Shown here: positions 1-7,172 of the stretch, piece by piece
How positions within the stretch are numbered: position 1 is the stretch's first letter
Layout: the number at the start of each line of letters is the position of its first letter
Origin: CAMBRF01 sp964404035
Lineage (GTDB): Bacteria > Verrucomicrobiota > Kiritimatiellia > CAIKKV01 > CAITUY01
Reading direction: 5' to 3'
Assembly: GCA_964404035.1 (NCBI GenBank)
Contig: CAYOIT010000001.1
Span: 1 to 64,000 of the forward strand
Length of the DNA: 64,000 nucleotides
Made by a program: the position numbers and the translations under genes
Notes under the pieces: model-generated
What the model saw: the letters and a program-made list of their open reading frames with translations, nothing else
Told to the model about the DNA's origin: nothing
Databases searched by the model: none

Positions 1-1
1 T

Positions 2-253
2 CCCCCTGAAGCGGGCGGTCGGCGGCCTCCCGTTTCGCGGCCTGTGGTGGAGAACCTCCCGCACGAAGTACAGGAGGCCAAGCCCGCCAGTCTTGATGGC
101 ATCGAACAGGGGGCTACCAGGGAGGTCGTACTTTCCCTGATGGGGGCCCCAAAAGGGTTCGCAGGGACCCCACCAAGGCAGGTTCTCATCTACGACCAGG
201 GAGTCGTGGTTCTCGAGGACGGGAAAGTCGTTTCCGTAAAGGTCAGGAAATGA
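2..253 (+). CDS. C-terminal fragment of a BamE/SmpA-like protein
   Basis: The reading frame is open to the left edge of the window, so only about the last 83 codons are visible; the first internal ATG is at 44. The segment GIEQGATREVVLSLMGAPKG resembles the BamE/SmpA fold, in which a helix with the pattern G-x-T-R-x-x-V is followed by L-G-x-P. The rest (QVLIYDQGVVVLEDGKVVSV) fits the beta-strands after that helix. BamE-like domains occur in outer-membrane assembly lipoproteins and in many unrelated small envelope proteins, so the function cannot be fixed without the N-terminus. The next gene is convergent, about 100 bp away. Confidence 0.5.
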   Translation, partial: PPEAGGRRPPVSRPVVENLPHEVQEAKPASLDGIEQGATREVVLSLMGAPKGFAGTPPRQVLIYDQGVVVLEDGKVVSVKVRK

Positions 254-359
254 CGGAATCATCAGGCCTCCCTGTTCCCGCCCGCCTCACTCCGGCTCAA
301 AACCCCACGGCACTACGCACTATCCGCGGGCAATAACATTTCCTGGCCGTCGGAACCCG

Positions 360-2282
360 TTACCGGGGCATCGGCAGATTTCCCACCCAGTCCGCAAACA
401 TGGAGTGGCCCCGCTTGCGCGCGGGATCGCCGCCCCCGGCGGGCATGGCGCAAAACGTGAGGGGATCTCCCTGGCGGGCGAGTTTGATGACGAGCCGCTT
501 CGGCGCGGGACCTACCTTCATCGGGCCGACGTGGCCATCCTGCAGGGACACCTCGCGCGGCCTTTCCCGCCGGGCCAGTTCCTTGCCGTCAAACCAGACG
601 ACATGCGGCGCCGTCGTGGTGACGTGGAAGGCGAGATCACGCGGTTCTTCCGCCACCAGCTCTCGCACCAGGTAGAAACAGGCTTGTCCGCGAAAGCCGG
701 CGATCTGCGCGCCGTCCAGATAGTCTTCGCCCGCCTGAATCTCTTCAGGCATTTCCTCGGGAATATCCTCCTTGAGCAACCGAACCTCGTCGAGATAGGG
801 TTTGTCCAGCCGGGCATAGTGGTTCCAGGAGTCACCGTCTTGCGGAAACGTCATCTTCCCGTCATGGTTGTAGGGACAGATCTCGTTCTTCGAGGTGTCC
901 CACATGTCGAAGTAAGGTCCGTAGACGCGCCAGAGACGGGCGCCCCCCAACCCGAACTGATAAGTCCGCGTCTCTCCCTCCTGGCCCACCCAGCGAAGGG
1001 TGATTAGGTTCCTGTCCCACACCGGCCCGGGCCGCGGTGCCAGCAGAAGCTCCACGGCGGCTTCCTCGCCCGGCGCCAGGGTCAGGGCTCCTTTCCCGCA
1101 GGAACAGGTCAGGTGAGCAGGAACGTCGACGCACCACGTTCCGGGGCGAGGGGCGTCGGCGGTATTGGTGAAAGAGAGCCGAACCGGTGTGTTTTGTCCT
1201 GCCCGTAGATAGGGGCCGGCGGGGTAGGAGACTCCCAGCCTGACTCCGGGTGCGGGACGGGGACGCAGGGCCACCTCGGGCGCGTCCAGGATCGTGATGT
1301 GGGGGGCGCACTGACGCGTGATCTCGACTCCCACCCGGGCCGTATCCTCGGTGAGCTCGTCGAAAGACGCGTGACGGTGTTTGACGTCAATGGCGCAGGC
1401 CAGGGTTTTGCCCATCTTCTCAACCCAGTCGGCGGGAAAGATGGAGGGGCCCTTCATGATGCCCAGCAACGCGCCGGCGGTGGCGGCAGTGCAGTCGGTG
1501 TCCCAACCACTGTTCACGGCCAACCGCAAGGTCTCCTCGAAGTCGCCGCGGCCCAGGGTGAGCGCCATCACGACGATGGATTGATTCATGAGCGCCTTGG
1601 AGGCGTCGCGGTCGCCAAACCGGCGCACCAGCAGACGCCAGGCCTCCTCGAAACGCGGGTGGGCGGCGCAGATGGCGCGGGTTTCGTGCACCATGTGATG
1701 GACAGCGCTTCCCTCCGGGAGAACCGCCAACCCGGCATCAATGACCCGTTCGAGGTCATCGTCAAAGAAGGCGGCGGCGGCGGCGGCGGCCAGGAACCTC
1801 TCGCAGAGTTCACTGGCGCCCCCGTGATCGAGCTGGGCGTCCTTCCTGGCGTAGTCTGCGGCCAGAGCGGGATTACCGGGACATACCAATCCCCAGATCT
1901 CGCTTCGGATGGGGCAACCCTCGGACTCGAAGAAGAAGCGGTTGTTCCAGGTTCCGGAAAGGGGCGGATGAATGCCGCGCTGGAAGTTGTGGAGAAAGAC
2001 GCCGTATTCGCAGAAGTTGTACCAGCAACGGTCCTGCCAGAACTCGGCGAGGTCATCCGATTCGATCCAGATTCCCCGCTCCTGAAGCGCCTCCAACCAG
2101 ACAATCTGGATGTCCATGTCGTCGTTCGGCATGATGGTTTCAGGCCAAAGCGCCTCACGGGTCAGGGTCATGAGCGTTTTGTGGTTTTCCATGCGGGCCC
2201 CGATGGTGCCGCCGATGCTCTTGCCCATCCAGCCGGCGTAAATCTTGGCGCGGTAATCGTTGTAATTCAGGGTCAGCTTCAT
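360..2282 (-). CDS. ADP-ribosylglycohydrolase family protein with C-terminal beta-rich extension
   Basis: 640 aa. The N-terminal ~320 residues carry the two acidic metal-binding signatures of the ADP-ribosylglycohydrolase (DraG/crystallin J1) fold: PNDDMDIQ at residues 52-59 and GWDTDCTAATAGALLG from residue 259. Members remove ADP-ribose from proteins or hydrolyse related N/O-glycosides at a di-Mg centre. The C-terminal ~300 residues look beta-rich and have no recognisable motif; they may be a carbohydrate-binding or second enzymatic module. A run of eight alanines (near residue 165) comes from a GCC/GCG triplet repeat. The next gene upstream on the same strand, a glycosidase-like protein, suggests that the substrate is a carbohydrate glycoside rather than an ADP-ribosylated protein; this is inference. 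No signal peptide is visible. Confidence 0.8.
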   Translation of the reverse strand: MKLTLNYNDYRAKIYAGWMGKSIGGTIGARMENHKTLMTLTREALWPETIMPNDDMDIQIVWLEALQERGIWIESDDLAEFWQDRCWYNFCEYGVFLHNFQRGIHPPLSGTWNNRFFFESEGCPIRSEIWGLVCPGNPALAADYARKDAQLDHGGASELCERFLAAAAAAAFFDDDLERVIDAGLAVLPEGSAVHHMVHETRAICAAHPRFEEAWRLLVRRFGDRDASKALMNQSIVVMALTLGRGDFEETLRLAVNSGWDTDCTAATAGALLGIMKGPSIFPADWVEKMGKTLACAIDVKHRHASFDELTEDTARVGVEITRQCAPHITILDAPEVALRPRPAPGVRLGVSYPAGPYLRAGQNTPVRLSFTNTADAPRPGTWCVDVPAHLTCSCGKGALTLAPGEEAAVELLLAPRPGPVWDRNLITLRWVGQEGETRTYQFGLGGARLWRVYGPYFDMWDTSKNEICPYNHDGKMTFPQDGDSWNHYARLDKPYLDEVRLLKEDIPEEMPEEIQAGEDYLDGAQIAGFRGQACFYLVRELVAEEPRDLAFHVTTTAPHVVWFDGKELARRERPREVSLQDGHVGPMKVGPAPKRLVIKLARQGDPLTFCAMPAGGGDPARKRGHSMFADWVGNLPMPR

Positions 2283-2421
2283 ATTGTCCTTTCCTATTTT
2301 CGTTGCTGGCGTGTGGCGGCACCACGGCTCCAGGCTGCAATCACGTTAGTCCTTGGCCTTGGTTCGGCAGCAGGCGGTGAACGTTGCATGAACTTGACGG
2401 GCTTGTCAAAACCTAACCGGA

Positions 2422-3930
2422 TCAGAAGCCAATACTGAAGAGGGAGCCGTCGGCGAACTCGAATCGCAGGCGGACGAGATCGTGCCGGAATCCCGCTGTG
2501 GACCTGTCTTTCCACCGCAGGACATGGGCGGAGCTGTCACCCTGGACAGGCAGGGAGTCCATGAGATGGTAACCGGGGAGCTTTCGCCCGAACACATCGC
2601 AGAGTTCGGCGCGCAGCCAGCCGTGAATCTCGGCATCGATTGTGATCGTATCGCCTTGAACGGCGAACGGCTTGCTGGTGAATCCTCCGGTAACGCGGTC
2701 GGCGCCCAGTCCCACAAACCGGTTCTTCCCCCAGCGTGCCGCCATGATCGTCACCTTTCGGGGATCGTCCGGAAGGTGGTTCCGGTTATGCGGGAAAGGG
2801 GTCCCGGTATAGAGCCCCAGCCAGGTGTCGCCCTCGTCGATCCAGGCATTGGCGGGATAGATGCCGGCCGAATCGGGAGCCAGGGGGGCTTCTGCGCGGG
2901 GGATGAACCCGCCCCGCAGAGGCCTGTGCCACTCCCGTCCATCGCGGCTGAACGCCAGCTCAAGATCCTGGGTTTGCTGACCGTCTTCCACACGGTAATG
3001 CCCGAGAGAACCGATCTGCCAGTCCTCATGCCACTGCACGGCCATGTGATAGAACTGCAGATCCCAGGGGTCGCGGCGGTCGGGCCTGACGATCAATTCC
3101 GGCGGTCCCCACGCCAGTCCGTCGGCGCTAAGCCTGCGTTGCATGAGGCGGTGGACACCGGGACAATTGTCCACCTCCACACGACGGTCGGGGATGGCGG
3201 CGGTGATCCATGGCGAGAAGCACTCGTACCGGTCGAGGAGGGGGTTGTGGTAGACGAAATTGGCGTCGTTGGTGCGCAACGCCTTCTTGCGCCACAGTTC
3301 GGCAACCGCCTCCGGGGCCAGCGAGGGATTGCCGCTACCCGGAAACCACCCAGCCTCCAGGCAGTTGGCTTCGCCAAGCCAGGCGTTGTTCAGCGGGTGG
3401 ACGACGGGCTCATCGACCTGCCAGTGCAGGCCGTCCGTGCTGCGGGCAACGTAGTAGTCATGGCCGTGCGGGTGGTGATGCCAGAAGTACATTCTCCATT
3501 CGCCGGAAGGCAGGCGCAGGACCTGTGGCTGAACCGAGCCGGGTTTGGCAGAGGGGATGTTATGAATCGCGAGCCGGTTGGTGTCCTGGCTGTCGACGAT
3601 CACCTGTCCGAGCGCTGGTTTCTCCCAGGTCACGCCGTCAACGGATTCCGCGATCGCGAGCCAGAACTCCGACATGCCCCTGACGTAACCCGAGTAGTAG
3701 AGCCTATAGCGCCCATTGTCCAGCTGCAGCAGGGTCCCGCCAAAGATTGAAGCGTGGTGACCTTCCCAACTATCGATGGCCTCAATCACGATGCCGAGCT
3801 TCTGCACCGGGGCGGCCACGTGCCGCAGGTTGCTGGCCTCGGCGGGAAGGGCTTCCTCGAAGAAGAACTGCCGCCGGCTAAGGTGCTGGTGCGGGGTGGC
3901 GGTAGCAAAGGACAAAGGCCGATGGCGCAT
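2422..3930 (-). CDS. glycosidase-like five-bladed beta-propeller protein
   Basis: 502 aa. The sequence alternates beta-blade motifs typical of the GH32/GH43/GH68 propeller superfamily: GGTLLQLDNGRYRLYYSG near residue 65, then SGEWRMYFWHHH, VARSTDGLHW and FSRDGREWHRPL further on. Such proteins bind and hydrolyse or phosphorolyse sugars, but I cannot assign the catalytic acids, so family and substrate stay open. The start chosen is the first ATG of the frame; about 35 residues precede the first blade and do not look like a signal peptide, so a cytoplasmic protein is likely. The ADP-ribosylglycohydrolase-like gene lies 139 bp downstream on the same strand and may be co-transcribed. Confidence 0.65.
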   Translation of the reverse strand: MRHRPLSFATATPHQHLSRRQFFFEEALPAEASNLRHVAAPVQKLGIVIEAIDSWEGHHASIFGGTLLQLDNGRYRLYYSGYVRGMSEFWLAIAESVDGVTWEKPALGQVIVDSQDTNRLAIHNIPSAKPGSVQPQVLRLPSGEWRMYFWHHHPHGHDYYVARSTDGLHWQVDEPVVHPLNNAWLGEANCLEAGWFPGSGNPSLAPEAVAELWRKKALRTNDANFVYHNPLLDRYECFSPWITAAIPDRRVEVDNCPGVHRLMQRRLSADGLAWGPPELIVRPDRRDPWDLQFYHMAVQWHEDWQIGSLGHYRVEDGQQTQDLELAFSRDGREWHRPLRGGFIPRAEAPLAPDSAGIYPANAWIDEGDTWLGLYTGTPFPHNRNHLPDDPRKVTIMAARWGKNRFVGLGADRVTGGFTSKPFAVQGDTITIDAEIHGWLRAELCDVFGRKLPGYHLMDSLPVQGDSSAHVLRWKDRSTAGFRHDLVRLRFEFADGSLFSIGF

Positions 3931-3935
3931 GGTTC

Positions 3936-4004
3936 ACTCCATTCAGTTCGGTCCATCCGCGACGCGAGAGGATGGGCACCCCAGCCAAGCGTTTCGAATG
4001 GAGT
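3936..4004. repeat. 9-bp inverted repeat ACTCCATTC / GAATGGAGT upstream of the glycosidase gene
   Basis: ACTCCATTC (3936-3944) and its exact complement GAATGGAGT (3996-4004) lie 51 bp apart, just upstream of the minus-strand glycosidase-like gene. The arrangement could be two operator half-sites of a DNA-looping or dimeric regulator. There is no independent evidence for binding. Confidence 0.25.
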
Positions 4005-4080
4005 TGTTGCTCATTCTGACGAGACTGCTATCACGTCTTTGCTTCTGAACTCAAGGGGATTGTAGGAGGCCGACACACCA

Positions 4081-4239
4081 CTATCTGGAATCCCGTGTGC
4101 AGACTTCCACAAAACCGTGCACGTCATTTACGGCGGTATGCATCCAGACCGTTATGGCATCGCCCAGATAAGGATGTTTCCGGTAGGTGGCGTTGGCGGG
4201 AATCACCAGTCGCGCGAGGCCATTCGTGAATTTAAGCAT
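4081..4239 (-). CDS. possible small protein, 52 aa, in the gap before nqrB
   Basis: The 354-bp stretch 3931-4284 has no long gene. On the minus strand it holds an intact ATG-to-TAG frame of 52 codons beginning MLKFTNGLARLVIP and ending CTRDSR. The composition is protein-like rather than the Arg/Pro/Ala-rich type of GC-driven shadow frames. I see no convincing Shine-Dalgarno sequence directly upstream of the ATG. It could be a small gene, a fragment of a decayed gene, or chance. It is divergent from nqrB. Confidence 0.25.
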   Translation of the reverse strand: MLKFTNGLARLVIPANATYRKHPYLGDAITVWMHTAVNDVHGFVEVCTRDSR

Positions 4240-4284
4240 CGTCCGTGCTTGATTATTGCCCTCGCAGGTCGTTAACTATGCCGC

Positions 4285-5265
4285 ATGAGTGCGACGGTAA
4301 CCGACAAACCGCCTCTGATCAAGAGACAGGCCCCCATGTCTCAGGTGCTTTACGCCCTGATTCCGATCGCGTTAGCCGGCATCTATTTCTTCGGGTGGCG
4401 GGTCGCCGCCATGCTGGCGGTGGGCAATCTGGCCGCCTTTCTTACCGAATACGCGTTTGTGCGGGGAACAGGACAGCAGGTGACCGCCGCGGTGTTTGTC
4501 ACGGGGACGCTACTAGTGATGTCGCTATCGCCTGTGTTGCCTCTCTGGATGGTGGGGGTTGGCGCGGTGTTCGCTGTGGCGTTCGGCAAGATGATGTTCG
4601 GCGGATTCGGACGCAATGTCTTCAATCCGGCGCTCGTGGGACGAGCCTTCCTCTACATCAGTTTTGGCGGCTGGATGACGGCACGCTGGAGTGAATCGAT
4701 GTCGGGTTGGCCGGGAGGATTCGGCGCCTATGCGGCGGATGCCATTACCCAGGCCACGCCCGGGATGTTACTCAAGACCGGGGGAATCATTTCCTTCAAA
4801 GACTTGTTGGTCGGTGCCACGGCGGGCACGGTCGGCGGCACCAGTGCCATCCTGGCGATCGCAGGCGGGCTTTACCTGTTATGGCGGAAAACCGCCAACT
4901 GGCGTATCGCCCTGCCGGCGGTGCTTGGATTTTACGCGATGCAAGGGGGCCTATGGCTGGCTGGCGTGGAAAAAGCCGCCGAACCGCTGCATGCGATGGT
5001 GGCCGGCAGTTTCCTGCTGGGCGTGTTCTTCTACGCGACTGAGCCGGTCACGGCATCGAAGCATGCGCTGGGCCGCTGGATCTACGGTGCGTTCATCGGG
5101 GTGATGTCGTCGCTGATCGGCGTGTATTCGGTCTGGCCGGCGGGGACGATGTTCGCCATTCTGCTGGCCAACATGTTCACGCCCATCATGGACTACGGGT
5201 TAAAACAATGGGATGCAAAACGTGCAGTGAAGAGCAAGGGTGCGACTGCGGCAAAACAGCCGTGA
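4285..5265 (+). CDS. nqrB: Na+-translocating NADH:quinone reductase subunit B (short form)
   Basis: 326 aa, polytopic membrane subunit of Na+-NQR, which couples NADH oxidation to Na+ export. The segment FGGFGRNVFNPALVGRAF (residues 105-122) matches the conserved NqrB stretch around the quinone and Gly-Gly region. The covalent FMN site aligns with DAITQAT (Thr158); Vibrio has SGAT here, so Gly is replaced by Gln. The protein lacks roughly the first 80-90 residues of proteobacterial NqrB (about 410 aa), which makes it RnfD-sized, but the downstream nqrD, nqrE and nqrF identify the complex as Nqr. No nqrA precedes it. The chosen ATG has a poor ribosome site; an in-frame ATG at 4336 (MSQVLYALIPIAL) is an alternative start. 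Confidence 0.88.
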   Translation: MSATVTDKPPLIKRQAPMSQVLYALIPIALAGIYFFGWRVAAMLAVGNLAAFLTEYAFVRGTGQQVTAAVFVTGTLLVMSLSPVLPLWMVGVGAVFAVAFGKMMFGGFGRNVFNPALVGRAFLYISFGGWMTARWSESMSGWPGGFGAYAADAITQATPGMLLKTGGIISFKDLLVGATAGTVGGTSAILAIAGGLYLLWRKTANWRIALPAVLGFYAMQGGLWLAGVEKAAEPLHAMVAGSFLLGVFFYATEPVTASKHALGRWIYGAFIGVMSSLIGVYSVWPAGTMFAILLANMFTPIMDYGLKQWDAKRAVKSKGATAAKQP

Positions 5266-5864
5266 TCTTCCCCGGCAAGACACGCGAACAGGCCCGGACG
5301 CTGGCGTTCATGCTGGCGATCACGGTCGTGGTCGTCTCGGCTGTGTCCGGCGCCTATTTGTTGACCGCGGACCGGATCCGACTGAACGAGTCGCTCTTCC
5401 TCAAGCGGGCGATCCTGACTGCCGCCGGTCTGGAGGTCACGAAGGACCCCGCCGACCTTGCCCGTCTTTATGAGACCCGCGTGCGGGCCACGTCGGATCC
5501 GGACTGGTTTGAAGTCCTGGAGAGCGAAGGCGGCCCGGTTAAGGGGCAGGTGCTCCGGGAATCGGGCGCCGGGCTGTGGGGGACCATTCGTGGCGTGGTC
5601 GGGTTCGATGCCGCCGGTGAACGCCTGACCGGGATCGAGTTCACGGAACAGAATGAGACACCGGGGCTGGGGGCACGGATTGACGAGGCGTGGTTCAAGT
5701 TGCAGTTCAAGGGCAAGCGCGGCCCGTTCGAACTCGTGCCGGAGGGCGCCCCGGACAAGGCAAACGAGTTTGATGCCATCACGGGCGCGACGATCACCTC
5801 CAAGGGTGTACGCGAATTGGTGAATCGTTGTGTGGAAAAGGCGCGGAGCCGGTCGTTAGATTAG
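5262..5864 (+). CDS. nqrC: Na+-translocating NADH:quinone reductase subunit C
   Basis: About 200 aa: one N-terminal membrane helix (LAFMLAITVVVVSAVSGAYLL) followed by a periplasmic FMN-binding domain. The covalent flavin site FDAITGATITSKGV is the canonical SGAT-type motif; the acceptor is the Thr of GAT (Thr177 from this start). I prefer the GTG at 5262 because it overlaps the nqrB stop as GTGA, giving translational coupling, and leaves a short cytoplasmic tail as in known NqrC. An in-frame ATG at 5208 would add 18 residues with four cysteines (MGCKTCSEEQGCDCGKTA) encoded inside the nqrB 3' end. The protein is shorter than Vibrio NqrC (257 aa). It passes electrons between the NqrB/NqrD-E centres and FMN. 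Confidence 0.88.
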   Translation: MIFPGKTREQARTLAFMLAITVVVVSAVSGAYLLTADRIRLNESLFLKRAILTAAGLEVTKDPADLARLYETRVRATSDPDWFEVLESEGGPVKGQVLRESGAGLWGTIRGVVGFDAAGERLTGIEFTEQNETPGLGARIDEAWFKLQFKGKRGPFELVPEGAPDKANEFDAITGATITSKGVRELVNRCVEKARSRSLD

Positions 5865-5908
5865 GCCGGGCGCTACGTCGCCCGGCGGCGGGCAGCGTAG
5901 TGCCCGCC
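5865..5908. repeat. back-to-back perfect hairpins between nqrC and nqrD
   Basis: Immediately after the nqrC stop lie two abutting hairpins, each with a perfect 8-bp stem and a 6-nt loop: GCCGGGCG-CTACGT-CGCCCGGC (5865-5886) and GGCGGGCA-GCGTAG-TGCCCGCC (5887-5908). The second unit read on the other strand closely matches the first (loop CTACGC versus CTACGT), so this is an inverted pair of one repeat unit, as in REP/BIME elements. The loop sequences CTACG and CGTAG are also mutually complementary. It lies inside an operon and has no T-run, so mRNA stabilisation or uneven expression of nqrBC versus nqrDEF is more likely than termination. Confidence 0.75.
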
Positions 5909-5936
5909 GTACTCTCGGAAAGACACTGAAGTTCGG

Positions 5937-6572
5937 ATGATGCGGATAGCACGGATGAAGAAGGCAACCAAAGTGTTTCTGACGAATCTCGGGGTGGACA
6001 ATCCTGTCTTTGTCCAGATCCTGGGCATCTGCTCCACGCTGGCGGTGACGAACGTGGTGAAGAACACGCTCGTCATGTGCCTGGGGTTGATTTTCACGAC
6101 CGGCCTGTCGAGTTGGACGGTGTCGGTATTGCGCCGCTGGATCCCCTCCCGCACGCGGATGATGGTGGAGGTTTTGATCATTGCCGGGTACGTCATCGTG
6201 GTGGATATTGTGTTGCGCGCTTTTCAGCCGGAGATTTCTCGCCAGTTGGGTCCCTATGTCGGGCTGATCATCACCAATTGCATTGTCATGGGCCGGGCCG
6301 AGGCGTTTGCCTTGAGCCACCCGCCGGGGTTGTCATTTGTGGATGGGGTGGCGGCCGGGGTGGGCTACTCCTACGTGCTGCTGTTGATCGCGGTGGTGCG
6401 GGAACTGATGGGGTCGGGAACCTTCTGGGGGATCCGCATCCTGGGGGCGTGGTGGACGAACTGGTCCATCATGGTCATGGCGCCGGGCGGCTTCTTCATC
6501 CTGGCCTTGCTCATCTGGGTGATCCGGGCCAAGATCCTTAAGCCGGATGCCGCCAAGGGGGCACGCCCATGA
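5937..6572 (+). CDS. nqrD: Na+-translocating NADH:quinone reductase subunit D
   Basis: 211 aa (about 205 if translation begins at the ATG at 5955, giving MKKATKVFLTNLG). Six-helix membrane subunit. NPVFVQILGICSTLAVT and VGLIITNCIVMGRAEAFA are nearly diagnostic for NqrD rather than RnfE; the conserved Cys residues in GICS and ITNC line the membrane-embedded iron site formed with NqrE. The C-terminus WVIRAKILKP is also typical. It is separated from nqrC by 72 bp containing a double hairpin and overlaps nqrE by four bases (ATGA), so D and E are coupled. NqrD and NqrE are inverted homologues that form the central electron and Na+ path. Confidence 0.93.
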   Translation: MMRIARMKKATKVFLTNLGVDNPVFVQILGICSTLAVTNVVKNTLVMCLGLIFTTGLSSWTVSVLRRWIPSRTRMMVEVLIIAGYVIVVDIVLRAFQPEISRQLGPYVGLIITNCIVMGRAEAFALSHPPGLSFVDGVAAGVGYSYVLLLIAVVRELMGSGTFWGIRILGAWWTNWSIMVMAPGGFFILALLIWVIRAKILKPDAAKGARP

Positions 6573-7165
6573 ACGATTCCCTGGCCCTGATGACCCTTCT
6601 CCTGTCGGCGGTGTTCACCAGCAATATCCTGCTGACCAACTATCTGGGCATGTGTTCCTTCCTGGCGGTATCGAAGGAGGTCAAGACCTCGCTTGGTCTG
6701 GGGGCCGCGGTGGTTTTCGTCATGGCCTTCACCTGCCCGTTGAACTGGATGGTTCACGCGTGGGTGCTGAAGCCGCTCCACCTCGACTACCTGAGCTTCA
6801 TTGTGTTCATCATCGTGATCGCCGCGTTCGTGCAGGTGATCGAGATGATCATCGAACGCGTGTCCGAAACGCTTTATGCGAACCTTGGGATCTTCCTGCC
6901 GCTCATCACGGTCAATTGCGCCATTCTTGGGGCCGCGTTGTTCATGATCATCCGCAAGTACACGCTGGTGGAGTCGTTCGTCTATGGCGCCGGCAGCGGG
7001 CTGGGTTGGGCCCTGGCCATCCTGGCCATGGCGGGGATCCGGCAGGAGAAACTGAACCAGACGAAACTGCCGCGCGGACTGGAGGGACCGGCGATTGCGC
7101 TGGTGGTCGCCGGGATCATGGCCCTGGCGTTCATGGGGTTCTCAGGCATGGGGGGCGGTAACTGA
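6569..7165 (+). CDS. nqrE: Na+-translocating NADH:quinone reductase subunit E
   Basis: 198 aa, the usual length for NqrE. LGMCSFLAVSKEVKTSLGLG near residue 26 and GIFLPLITVNCAILGAALF near residue 109 are family signatures; the cysteines in GMCS and VNCA pair with those of NqrD at the intramembrane iron centre. The C-terminus (IMALAFMGFSGM) matches the end of known NqrE. The protein should be all membrane helices with opposite topology to NqrD. Its ATG overlaps the nqrD stop (ATGA) and nqrF follows after 7 bp. Confidence 0.94.
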   Translation: MNDSLALMTLLLSAVFTSNILLTNYLGMCSFLAVSKEVKTSLGLGAAVVFVMAFTCPLNWMVHAWVLKPLHLDYLSFIVFIIVIAAFVQVIEMIIERVSETLYANLGIFLPLITVNCAILGAALFMIIRKYTLVESFVYGAGSGLGWALAILAMAGIRQEKLNQTKLPRGLEGPAIALVVAGIMALAFMGFSGMGGGN

Positions 7166-7172
7166 ACCAGCC

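Noticed and set aside
1770..1800. GCC/GCG triplet repeat in the ADP-ribosylglycohydrolase gene as a contingency locus
   Set aside because: Triplet units keep the frame and the run is short; it only encodes an alanine stretch.
1299..2438. 379-aa plus-strand frame over the ADP-ribosylglycohydrolase gene
   Set aside because: Gly/Val/Gln-rich with no recognisable motif, fully antisense to a conserved gene.
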